Of a DNA stretch of 64,000 nt, positions 18,101-31,137 are shown piece by piece (positions within the stretch are counted from its first letter, which is position 1; each line of letters starts with the position of its first letter). Source of the DNA: Megalobrama amblycephala (taxonomy: Eukaryota > Chordata > Actinopteri > Cypriniformes > Xenocyprididae); the NCBI RefSeq assembly GCF_018812025.1, contig NC_063066.1, positions 1,796,692-1,860,691 on the forward strand. The letters are read 5' to 3'. The position numbers were made by a program, and so were the translations under genes. The notes below the pieces were generated by a model. That model made no database searches, was not told the origin of the DNA, and worked only from the letters and a program-made list of their open reading frames with translations.

Positions 18101-21100
18101 GCGCTCTAGGCTAGTTTTTAATCTCAAATGCTCATGAAGAAGAGCACTTGTGCGTTCGGCTGAGTCTGAGAAAGTATTTGCACCTCAGAATGCTTTTGAC
18201 GCGACTGCAAACACTTGTGATTCGCTTCAACCTTTTCGAACTTTATGAATGATTATTTTAGGTTTTAGTGGTGTGTGTAAGGAACTGGAAGGAAGCAGAG
18301 TACGGCTGTTTCTAAAGCACGCAGCGCCATCTGCTGTTAAAACTAAGCTCACAATTGATTCGAGAGAGAATTTCGATGGATTTGGAAAATAACAGAATCA
18401 ATCCAGAATCATTTCTTGATTCGTGATGCATCAATTTATTGTCCCAGCCCTAATGAGGAAGAGTAAATGATGGCAGTATTTTAATTTTTGGGTGAAACTA
18501 TACTTTTAAGGCTGTTGACGTGACCTGCTAGGGTTAATGACAGCAGTGAAACAAACTACATCGTGTTTCTCAACCGGTGAGTCGAGGCTCAAAAGTTTTT
18601 AGTGAGTGTGAAAATGCTGGGTTGATTCAACCCATGTTTGGGTCAAATATGGACAAACCCAACCATTAGTTTAAATTTTTAGACCCAACAGTTGGGTTTG
18701 TCCATATCTGTTTGAGGATAATTTTCTAAAACTATATTAAACATGATTCCATTTCTTGAATTGAATTATTAGGATGTGAACCTACTTACAATATATGTCC
18801 TATGAGCATGTATGATTCCTCAAGCTGTTGCTTTGGGTGGAAAAATTAACAAGAAATCTCATTTACGTTCACGTAACAATGATATACTTAAAAGTTTTTC
18901 GCTTACAGACGACAACGTTGTCAAAACAATCCCTGTTCATCACACGGATCCCTAAAAACGACAAAAAAAGGCTGTATTCTGCTGTCAGGCCAGTAGATGG
19001 CGATGTCACTTGTAAAGAAACACTACGCACCTATAAACTGAACACGTAACACGCATGCGTATGACCTCACCGTTTTCACAAATTCACATTTTTGTAGTTT
19101 ACACAGAGACCATAAAGGTATCGTTTTCAAAAACTTGCACTTTGAAACCCGTTTTCAAAAGTTTTTAGTTGAAAATGTTGTCATGTAAACAACCCCTTAA
19201 ACTGAAGTAGAGACCAGAGTTCAGGATTGGAATTTTTAGGAATATTAAATATTTTTGCTCATGCTTGGAGTTAGAGGATTTGAACCTACTTACAATATAT
19301 GTGCTATGAGCATGTATGATTCCTCAAGCCTTATAATTGTTCACCAGGTGGATGGAAAAATTAACAAGAAATCTCATTTACGTTTACATGACAATGATGT
19401 ACTAAAAACAAAAAAGTTTTCGCTTGCAGACGACAACGTTGTCGAAACAATCCCTGTTCATCACACGGATCCGTAAAAACGACTAAAATCGCTGTATTCT
19501 GCTGTCAGGCCAGTAGATGGCGATGTCACTTGTAAAGAAACACTACGCACCTATAGACTGAACGCATAACACGCATGCGCATGACATCACCATATTCACA
19601 AATACAGACAATAAAAGTATCATTTTCAAAAACTTGCACTTTGAAACCAGTTTTCAAACGTTTTTGTTTTCAGGCCCCCAAAATGCCCAAAACGCATAAA
19701 GTTTTTAGTTGATAATGGTGTCATGTAAACAACCCCTTAAACTGAAGTAGAGATCAGAGTTAAGGATTGGAATTTTTATGAATATCAATAACTGATATTT
19801 AATGAAAATTATGATCACTTAATCGCCAACTTTAATGCTGTAATGTGTAATAACTATAAAAATCATGTTCACATAGTTGCAGCCGTAGCCTTTAATGCTC
19901 CAGTAGGACCGTTGGGTTAGGTCAGGTGATGTAGAACTGTCTTAATCTCTTAGCAAGTAGGTTATGTTTTGTGTCTGGAGCAGTCAAACTAGTTTCGAGC
20001 TCGTTTGGCGTGAAGGCTGCAGTAAGCGTGTCAGAGAGTGGCTGTGGGACAGCGCCGCAGGAGTGTTGGGACGGTCATGCTGACGCCATGATGCTCGGCG
20101 TTTAGGATGACTCAGGTCTGCTCACACGCACCCTTCCCCCTGCTCGCCCACACCGCTGACTCACTATTGTTCCCAGTGGCCTCTGCTCTGGACAGCTGCA
20201 TGTGTCTCTATGCTTTCTCACTTTTCTGCTTCTACAAACCTGGTCATGAGGTGTTTAGATCACCCAAAACTCTATCACTCAACGTCATGTTGTTACAAAA
20301 CATAAGACTTATGGAACACACGCATTCCATACAATGAGTAAAACATAAGTTGCACGAATTACCATGAAAGAAAGTCAACACTGTTACAAACTCATGTGAT
20401 TTTTCTTTTTTTTTGGTCATGTAACCCAACTGCAGATGCCTTGATGTTGATGTAGCTTCTTACAGACGGGCTGTTGTTTTTAGTTAACAAGTGCTAATAG
20501 AGTGAATCTTGAACATAATGCTTGTGGCGAACTGTAATGCATCTAGATGTTTCCCTTCCCCACAGTATGACTCAACATAACTCACTCTTCCCTGCTCAGC
20601 ACTTGTCCTGCAACTGGCCTTTCACAGCTTCTAAACCAGAGATCAGGGCAGAAATGCCACCGAAAATATTTTGAGATTTTGTCGATAACCATGATCAGAC
20701 GAGTGTGTTTTTGTGCTGGTATCTTGTCAGGTTTAGGACTGACTCCGAAAGGTTTTGGTGTTCTTCCTATTTTGTGCAATGGTTAGTTTGCAGCAGTGAC
20801 AAATTACATTTTCCAATAAGATTTTTATCTCTGCATTTTATCCTTTTTATAAAAGCAATTTTTTTTTTTTACCTAATTAAATGTAGCCTATGCATCATTT
20901 ATTGTCAAATTATCACATTTAATCAATAAATCCATTTAGAATAAATGAAGAATTACCAATCAAATTAAATTGGTATCAACAAAACCACATTTATTTGCGT
21001 TAAAGCCCCTTTTCTCGACATTTTTGCAACATTTGAATTACAGATTTTATGCACTAAAATTAAACCTAAAAAGATTGTTGATACATTTTATCGACAAATG

Positions 21101-24100
21101 GCATTTCCATCAGCTATATCGCTAAACATTTTAAAGCGCTAAACTTTTTTTTTTTTCATGAAAAAATCCTTGGATGGAAACCTGGCTACTGTTAATGAGC
21201 GAATCGAGTCATTTATTCAACCGATTCATTCAGCTGGACTGATTCATTTAGTGACGAAGCACCGCTGTGTGTCGCTCAGAGACTCCAGTTGCTTGGAAGT
21301 ATTTTCTTTGGCAAAATAGAGCAAAACAGGCAATATTGTGTGTAAAATGTAACTCACTTAATTGTTTATTAAACTGTTGTATAAAATCAATAGCACATTT
21401 GCAATTGTGCTGATGTTTGGAAAAAATAACTCTTTGTGTGATTGCTTAACAATACCATATGATATAAATAAAAAAATACTCATACAAAGGCATTTTTATT
21501 AGAGTAAATCACGCAGTGAGAGCGTGCACTGTGTTTTTGTTTGTTTGTTTTTTTGCAAAGTGAGGGACGGATTGCACAGTCACGATACTATCATAGACGA
21601 TATCGCATTTCGCACACCCCTGCTGTAGTTGTCAGATTTGTGTCATTAAATGTGTATGAAGCTAAGAAAGCTTAACTGAAGTTGGTACTGCTTCGTCTTG
21701 GCAAAGCGCACTAATAAATGAACAGCTGGTTTGAATTGCACTTGCAGATTTTTGGCCGCTCTCAACCATTAAAGGACTAATTGCTACCTTTTCTAAAGGG
21801 CGTTAAACTCTTGTTGGACTTTGCCCCTCGTTTGTAAAGTAGCTGTAACTGCAAAGCGGCGAGTGTAGTGACCTGAGTCTTTGCTCTAGTATTGATCGCT
21901 GCGCTCAAACAGCGCTCTCTGCCCTTGGGCCAAAGCCGCCGCTCCCCTCCCGTGCGGTCGGGGGATGTCCATTGTAGCAGGCAGGGCATCAAAGACGAGC
22001 CGAGCTCGAGCCATGCATGGGCAGGAATTCGGCACACTCCCGCACCCCTCCGCGGGCCGAGCGCTGACTCTTTTGTTGTGAGATACACGTTCACACACAT
22101 GGTAATTAGACTCATGTGGCTCGAGCTCTCGGGGGAGGAATGAAGATGGAGGGAAAGTAAGGGCGCAAGAGATTAAGAGACGCATGTCGGCAGAAAATTG
22201 CTTTGGGAAGAGTTTTAGCATGTTTGAAAGGACGTATTCGTGGGTGTGCCGCCCAGCGAGGTCGTCTCAGAAAAGTGACTGTAGCCGATACAGAGAGACC
22301 AGTTTTTCAGGTTCAGAGACTCTGCAGGTGTGAGGGGGAGTTGACATCAGACGGGCCGCATGCCTTCAGCCGGAGCACAGATCGTCACAGCGCTGCGCAC
22401 GTCTGCTTGGACGGGTTACAAAATGTTTTCAGACCTCATTCTGTTCCTGTTGAACTGCGCACACTTTGAAATAAATTCTCCTTTGTGTTGTTGTTGCTTC
22501 ACATCATTCTAAAATCTAGGGCTGGGTGTCATATGAATGAATGATTCAGATTCTTATAGATTCCAATAAGGTAAACAAAAAAAACTTATTCTATGTCTTA
22601 TTGCAAAACATTTCATTCTAGCTGAATAACATGATTAAAAATCAACAGGGTAAAGAACAATTATACAAGGAACTTTTGCCTTTGGTTTAAAAATATCATG
22701 GCAAAAACAACTAATAAGCATTTTTAAAGACTAGTAAATGCTCAGAAATTAAAAAAACAAAGAAATTGGCAATCACACAAAAAAATACAACTGAATAAAG
22801 ATTGAGAAAGTGTTTTAAGATTTTCAGGTATTCAGGTACAGAAACTAATTAAATGTAAAATTTAAATTTATAAATAAAATATACGTTTACAAATGTAGTT
22901 AAAGTAGGGCTGCACGATTAGTTGCACGAGATTGTCATGCGTGTCTCATCAGTAAAGCCGGTTCTGTGATTAGCGGTAAATGTCCATCACCTGCTTTCAA
23001 ATGGAGCGGCACTTAATATACAGAGCCGTAGTTCGCGGACAAGCTACGCAATATCGTGTTCATAATCGCAGATGAATCGCTTTCGATTACGAACGTGATA
23101 TTGCGTAGCTTGTCCGCGAACTACGGCTCTGTATATTAAGTGCCGCTCCATTTGAAAGCAGGTGATGGACATTTACCGCTAATCACAGAACCGGCTTTAC
23201 TGACGAGACACGCATGACAAAAGCATGCGATTAATCGTGCAGCCCTAAGTTAAAGTTAGTAAATTTTCTCTCCATCTTTTGCTGTTTAACGTTATCGAGA
23301 TGGCAGTAGGAATATTAGGCTGCTGTCACTTTAAGTGACAATATACTGTTATGCGTTTTCTTTGTCAACTGTTTACGTTCACTTAAGACCTAACCGACTG
23401 TGTTTACGAGGATATTTTGAGATTTTTTTTGTGTGCATTTGTCCGTTTAAGTGCAAAAAGACGTGGAAGGGAACTCTGTATGAGAGGCGGCTTTCTGTGC
23501 GCATGTTTCGGATGAGTGCGCAGCACAGAAAACAGAATTGTTTAAAGTCAGAGCAATCGATGAGGAATTTTAATTTTATAACAAGTATCTGATTCCTGAC
23601 CTTAAAGGGTTAGTTCACCCAAAAATGAAATTTCTGTCATTAATCACTCACCCTCATGTCGTTTCACACCCGTAAGACCTTCGTTCATCTTCGGAACACA
23701 ATTTAAGATATTTGATGAAATCCGAGAGACTCGTTTATAGACAGCAATATAATCAACACTTTCAAGGTCCAGAAAGGTACTAAAGACATCGTTAAAACAG
23801 TCATGTGACTGCAGTGGTTCAACCTTAATACTTTTTGTGCGCAAAAACAAAACAAAAATAACCACTTTATTCAACAATCTCTTCTCTTCTGTGTCATTCT
23901 CATACGTTGTTTACGTCCAGCGCTTCCAGGCTCTACGCCAGAACGCCGACTCATTATTGGCCAGCTCCTGCATCAGCATCACACGCATGCGTCGTGTTGA
24001 TCACGTGATCGGAGCTGGCCAATACTGAGCCGGCATTCGGACGTAAACATTGTTACTGTGTCACCTGCGTAAGATAATGACAGGGAAGAGAAGAGATTGT

Positions 24101-27100
24101 TGAATAAAGTCATTATTTTTGTTTTTGCACACAAAAATAATTCTCGTCTCTTCATAACGTTAAGGTTGAACCACTGCAGTCACATGACTGTTTTAACGAT
24201 GTCTTTAGTTCCTTTCTGGACCTTGAAAGTGTTGATTATATTGCTGTCTATGGACGAGTCATATACCTCTCGGATTTCATCAAAAATACCTCAATTTGTG
24301 TTCTGAAGATGAACAAAGGTGTGGAACGACATGAGGGTGAAGTATCCCTTTAAGTATCTGATTCCAGAATTGGAATCGATTTTGGATTCCCAGCCCTATC
24401 CAAAACTCCTGTGACCAGAAGGGAAGCTTCCGTTCCAGTGATCTAGCATTTGTGTGCCCATAAATTGTTTGTGGTTTACATGATATTTTTACATTGTGTG
24501 GTGTAATTACAACCCCTTAACTTATACAGCACACGGTAGGCCATGTTTCAGATCGGAGAGCAGTTCAGTTTTAAGAGCATGATTCATTCCTAACAGTCTG
24601 CTTGTGTAAGCGAATTGTTGTAAAACGAGTTCTTAATTACGATTAATCTACGTAGAACAACTGCATTCTTGGTCCACATGACATTTGCCCTTTTGGTTAG
24701 AAATATTGGTAGCACTTTATTTTACAGTCCTGTTCCCCATGTACATACTATGTACTTATTACAGAAATTATAATGACTAGGTACTAACCTTGAACCTACA
24801 CCTAACCCTAACCCCTAACCCCTGTAGTTACCTTGTATTACTCAGTATTTTAATAGGTAAGTACATGTACTGTAAAATAAAGTGCATCCCAAATATTGCA
24901 CATCTTTACAAGATGTTGCTTTAGCCTAATGTTTTTTTTTTAATCAAATATAATTATATAAAATAGGCTCATAAATAAGCATAATATAATGCCTAATTTG
25001 ACTTGTCTTCTCTGTGCAGTTACAGGAGACTGTGAAGAGGAAGTTGGAGAATGCTGGTTCACCTCTTGGCCGTGACCAGGTCAATGGATTCACCGATGGC
25101 TACCCGCCCAATAAAAAGGCCTGTGTTGAGGACGCACTAGCCGGTCGTAACGGGGTCTCAAATGGCACCGTGCCTCCTCTTTCACCCATGGACACTAAAC
25201 ATAATGTGAGCACTGACGGCATGATGGCCAATGGGAACCACCGAGCGGTCGGCGCAGAGCACAACGGAGCAGGAATAAACGATAGCGCCGCGTCACGGGG
25301 CACAGAGTCCGATTTCCGCCTGAAAGAAATGAAGCAGGAGCCGGTGGACGATATCTTGCCCTGCATACTGCCCACAGGAGGTGCGACCGGAAACAACAGC
25401 CTCTTCCCTGACCTCAACCTCGACGATCAGGACTGGAGTGAGATCATGGAGGAGTTCAACCGCTCCGTACCCTACGAGGACATCCAGGAGCTCTTCAGCG
25501 ACAGCTTCGGCGATCGCAAAGACCCGGAGCTCACGTCCACCGCGGCCCAGAGCTTGATCCCGCCAGATCTGGCGAGCGTGAAGACTGAATTTTCCCCCGC
25601 TACGGCTTCCTCTGCCTTCGATCAGGACTCTTGTAACGGTTCACCTCAGGTGAGACCCACTTCATCCGGGCCGCCGCTTCACACCAACTCCCCTGTAACG
25701 GCTCCGGCCACGTCGCCAGCCCTGCCGCAGCACTCACAACAGCCCAACAGACCACTCCCAAATCACATGATGCCCGTCCCACCCAAAGACCTGTCCCCCG
25801 CGCAGCAGCTGCAGCAGTTAGCAGCACGCGAACAGCAGAGGGCGATATTACAAAGCCAGCAGCATGTGGTTCAGAAGCCGCCTCAACAAAAACCTCAGCA
25901 ACCGCAAGCGGCGAAATTCCACCAGCAGCCGAACCACTCTACATCTTGGCCCCAAAACGCTCCCAGCCAAAGTCAAATGGGTGGGACCACCAGCCCTTCT
26001 TTGTACCCACAAGACTTCCCCAACCCCAAGACCCTGCTCATGCCGAACAAGGGTTCTCCAAAAGCAGGCACTCCGGCCGGGTACATGCAGCCCGGCGGCC
26101 ACGCCAACATGTTGAGCCACCCAGCAGCGCCCACGGGGCCGCTCGGCCACCCGCCCAACCCAGGGTCCCAGGCGGCCATGTTGGACTACAATAACACTAA
26201 ACCCCTGTCCCATTATGAGGCCGGAGCGGCAGGCGCACCCAGAGGCCCTCCGACCACACAGAGCCAGAACAAACAGAGCCAGGTCATCCTGAACCTGATG
26301 CGACAGCAACAGATGCAGAAGCAGAGGCCGCCCGGCATGAACTTCAGACCAACGCACCTCCAGCATGCTCCGGTAAGAGTACTGAAGACCTCACGTCTGT
26401 TGCTATCTAGGGGTTTTAAAGGGTTAGGTCAGCCAGACATGAGATTCTGTCATTTACTTGCCCGCATGTCCTTCCAAATAAGACTTTGAAACACAGGGTT
26501 TTAATGAAACCTGAGAGATTTCTGTCCAGGTTACCAAAACTTAATGTCTTAAAGACGTAAAACGAATCCATGTGAATCTGAAGAGATGTGATGAACAGAT
26601 TTCATTTAGGCTTATTTACATCTAAACAATGATCGACATGCAAACATGGAGTAAATCACATATGCTCAAATGTGTGTGCGATGCACAATAACGGATAAGG
26701 TTTTTTCTTGCATGTAACGCACACAAACATGTTTAGCATATGTGATGTGCTTTATGTATGTTTAAATGTGAATAAACTACTAAATTAAATCTGTTCAACA
26801 CATAAAGCAAATGTATCTCTTCACAAGACTTGGATTAAAGGGTTAGTTCACCCAAAAGTGAAATTTCTGTCATTAATTATTCACCCTCATGTCGTTCCAC
26901 ACCCGTAAGACCTTCGTTCATCTTCAGAACACAAATTAAGATATTTTTGATGAAATCAAGGTCCAGAAAGGTACTAAAGACATTGTTAAAACAGTCATGT
27001 GACTGCAGTGGTTCAACCTTAATGTAATGAAGAGACGAGAATACTTTTTGTGCTCAAAAACAAAACAAAAATAACAACTTTAGTCAAACAATATCTTCTA

Positions 27101-30100
27101 TTCTTGTTTTAAGTTCTTTTAGTTTTTTTGCAGTTAATTTTCCAAATGATTAAATAATTTGATAGAATTAAAACAATCTTTCGTATACTACTACTCGTCT
27201 ACTACTGTGCTAAGTCTATTTATTTTGAACAGTGCTTCCCACACATTGACTTTACTTGGGCGGGCCGCCCAGGATTAATAACGGCCGCCCAAGTATATTT
27301 GGAGACACATTTTTGCTTTTATTTTTATCCTCTTGTACTTTTATATCTGCCCAATATAACGAAACCATCCGCGATCGATTAACTAATCGTTTCGTACCTG
27401 CTTATGTGTGCGTCAGAACGGTTTACTCCCGCTAACATTCCCACGGGCGCTGCATTTTGCAAAGTCACAAGAGGGCGCCGTTGCGCGTTCTAAGTGATTC
27501 TCAATCAATGAAAAGCGCAGATTTTTGCCAAGCGATTGCTAATGAACTCAAGTTGATGAATTATTACAATGTCTACTTTATGGCCTTTATATAAAATGTT
27601 TTATACGGTTGTTTTATAATCTGAAGGATCAGCCTACAATAGTACAGACATTTCAAAATAAGAGTCCCGGTGTATTTCAGGCTTGTTTATAATTAAGTCA
27701 CACGCTACGTTTTTTCTTTTTCTTTTGGGCATTATTGGTATTTTAGTTGCATAATTATATTTAATTTGATTTCCATTTAATTCATAGTAAATTATTGTAG
27801 TCTCCCCCACAGGAAGAAAAGACTAAGAACATTATTTGACACACATATTATTCATTATATAAATTTTACTAGTAAAATCTGTGTCCCATTCACTGAGAGA
27901 GACACTATATGACAGCAAGGAGAACATAGGAAAAGGAGAACCATTTAAATGCTGTAATTTTGCATAATTTACAATGCATAATATTAGTATGTAATAGTAT
28001 GCTATGTAATTACAATTAATTTCAATTAATAAAAATACTGTTAAAAATCACATTATTTATTTGTCACATGTAATAGACGATTTTTGTGCCATGGGTAATA
28101 GGAGGATTTTTCACCCGGTTACCACCGCAAGTATATTTCAAACCTGTGGGAAGCACTGATGAATATATTGATCTTGCCATGAAAATAGCCTTAGATGCTG
28201 ATATGACAATATAAAAATAAACAAACAATAAAACAAAATGTGTACATTTTCATATAACTGTCATGGCCCCCAGAATATTTTGTTGCAATATATCAAAAGA
28301 AAGAACAGAGCCTCTGTTTTTAATCATTTTATTCTGTCTTCATTCATTCTCTCTTATCAACATTTGTTTTTGTTTTGGTTTTTTTCTACAAAAAAAAAAG
28401 CAACATTTTGAAGACTTCGTCCGAATAGGATGATCAGAACACAGATGGAGTAGATTGAGTCCATCAGCACCTCAAAGCTTCAGTCGTTTCCTCTTCACAG
28501 TTCAACATTTCATTCAGTAACGTTAGACAGTTTTGATTTACATGCCGTTTAATGTTTGATTGTCATTTATGTGCGTCAGCAATGCTTCTATCGCTTGTTT
28601 CTGCTGCTGCTTCACGTGTGTTTTGATCTGGAGATTCTGTACTCTTTCAGGAGATGTGCAATAGCGCCCCCTACCATATAACAATCAAAACAAGGATTCC
28701 CAGAAAAACAAATCAATGGCAGGGAAAGAGTTAAGTGCACAAGTATACATCAGCACGGATGCGTATGCTATAGTGCGCGTGGCATGAATTTCATGTCTAA
28801 ACTGCATTCATTCACAGAAAGGGCTCTTTTGTTTGTAAGAGCTCGGTCACATGTGACATCATGTCAGAACTTGTTTCTGTCTTTCATCTGCTTTTGCTGA
28901 ATGTCACTGTGGTAGAGATGCTTCATAATGATTAGTAATAATGAGTGGTTACTGATCGCTGAAACTCACATGTTCAAGCTGAGTAGGTCAAGTGTTCTTG
29001 TTGTAGATGATTGTGAATGTATTCAGAGTGACTGGTTTTGGTATTTTAGCTTCCAGACTACAGCAGCCTCAAAACATCTGGACACGTAAGGAACAAGATA
29101 GTTGTTCAGTGATGTCCTTGACACACCCAGCTGATCTTGTGTCGGGGGGGAAAAACAACTTTTATCTTTTAATTTGTGACATTTCCAAGCGGAGTGTGAT
29201 CAGCGCTTCTTTATAGTAAGGGAATATATCTAGTATCCACTTCAAGTGCAGTCAGAGACCTTGAAAAACACACAGAAAACCTTTTATGAACTGAATATCT
29301 GCTGGTAACTCCTCATCCGCTAACCTTGAAGATAATATTGGCAGCAGGGAGTGTTTCTCTGCTCGAGTGTCAGAGGAAGTAAATATAACTATCCTCAGCA
29401 CAGAGTTGGATTATTATAACTACAATGAGACATTAAGACACATCCATATAAAGGAAAGTAGAAATGTAATCACTGTAGAGTGAGTTACAGAGAGAAAAAA
29501 GAAACGAAGCAGATGTTAAAATGAATTAAAGATGCTTTATGTAACTGTACACACTCACAAATCTTGTAAAACAGTGTGGCGAGACATCCGTGAATGATAA
29601 CGCAAGCTAAAAGAACACACTACGTTTAATCATAAACATCCGTCTTAATGTTGTCATGAAAAGGAAATTTGTCTTCATCATGAAAAGTGCTCATCTTCTC
29701 TATAGTGTCATATATCCGAGTGAAATGCTTCACAAACAAGAACAAATGTAGGGCGGGGCTTGATTTTGTCTGTGGGGAATTGATTGGATGGTTGTGGTTT
29801 GCTATTGGTGGATCTCATGTGAGTGACAGGTTGCCCCGCCCTCATCATCAGAGAAGAGAAGAGATGCTGCAAGAGGGAGGAGAAGATATTCTGATTCAAG
29901 ATTACGAGTAGTGGTCGACCGATATTGTTGTGTTTTTTTTTTTTTTTTTTTTTTTTTTATGGCAAAGGCCGAGACTTAAGAAAGCAGGGTGGCCGATATG
30001 AAGCCTATTTATTTATTTGTTTATTAAATATTTATTTTAATATCTATATTTTATATTGTTTATCATTTAAATATGTATTTATTTTAATTTAAATGTAATT

Positions 30101-31051
30101 ATTTATATTTTAATATTTATTTTATATTATAATATTTTTTAAATATGTATTTTAATATTTCATTATCATTTAAATATTTATTTTAGTATTTAAATATTTT
30201 AATATTTTATATATATATTTTTAAATTTTTAGTATTTAAATATGTATTTATCATTTTAATATTTATATTTTAATATTTAAATTTAATTTTATTTATATTT
30301 TAATATTCATTTTATAATATTTAAATGATAAACATAAAAAATGTATTTTAATATTTCATTATAATTTAAATATTTATTTTTAATATTTCATTTAAATATT
30401 TATTTTAGTATTTAAATGTTTTAATATATTTTATATTATATTTTTTTAAAAATGTGTTTATCATTTAAATATGTATTTATCATTTTAAATATTTATTTAT
30501 TTTAAATATTTCATTATTTATCATTTAAATATTTATTTTAGTATTTAAATATTTTATTTTAAATATTTATTTTATTATTGATTAAAGAGCACTCGGTAAT
30601 CTGGTAAATTTGTGCACACTGGAAATCATATTTTTTTTTCAAATAAAGACGAGATAACACTAATTTTACATGCAGCACACAGTGAAAATGACAATTATGA
30701 CATAGCGAGCAACTGAATATAGCACAGCATAGTTTAAAATCAAGAGTTTAAAGTTTATCGATCGCGACAATATCGGCCGATATATCGGTCGCCACTATTG
30801 AGGCGCATGAATTTAAAACAATGAAGTGATTTTGATGGTGACTTTAACATTCATGAGTCATGGAGAAACTGAATCGTAGCAATATTCACACCTCAGCAAA
30901 ACAACACGATGCATAATATAATAAAAATACACGCTGACTGTATTGTCCAGCTCTAGTGTTTTCTGTGTGTGTCTGCAGTGGGCCTCATGCGCCCCGGGGT
31001 TGATCAGTGTGTCTGGGTCAGGCAGCTGGTTGCTAAGGAGCAGACAGCCAT

Positions 31052-31137
<86 letters not shown>

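Larger units (their letters stand above)
22518..24400. repeat. Outer element with CTAGGGCTGGG ends, holding two insertions
   Basis: The left end reads ctagggctgggtgtcatatg with gattcagattcttatagatt; the right end reads gaattggaatcgattttgga then cccagccctat. The host is split by the hAT foldback at 22905-23247 and the TTAA foldback at 23602-24353. Outer identity rests on the inverted AGGGCTGGG/CCCAGCCCT termini. Confidence 0.5.

Noticed and set aside
24790..24835. Interstitial telomere (cctaaccctaacccctaacc)
   Set aside because: The stretch is short, irregular and inside a small inverted-repeat element with GGTAGCACTTTATTTTACAG ends.
25848..26366. 172-codon antisense frame over maml1 exon 2
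   Set aside because: Shadow of the Gln/Pro-rich coding exon, with no domain of its own.
29735..29911. Open frames on both strands near 29.8 kb
   Set aside because: They lie on a dispersed repeat whose inverse copy is at 57065-57215, not on a gene.
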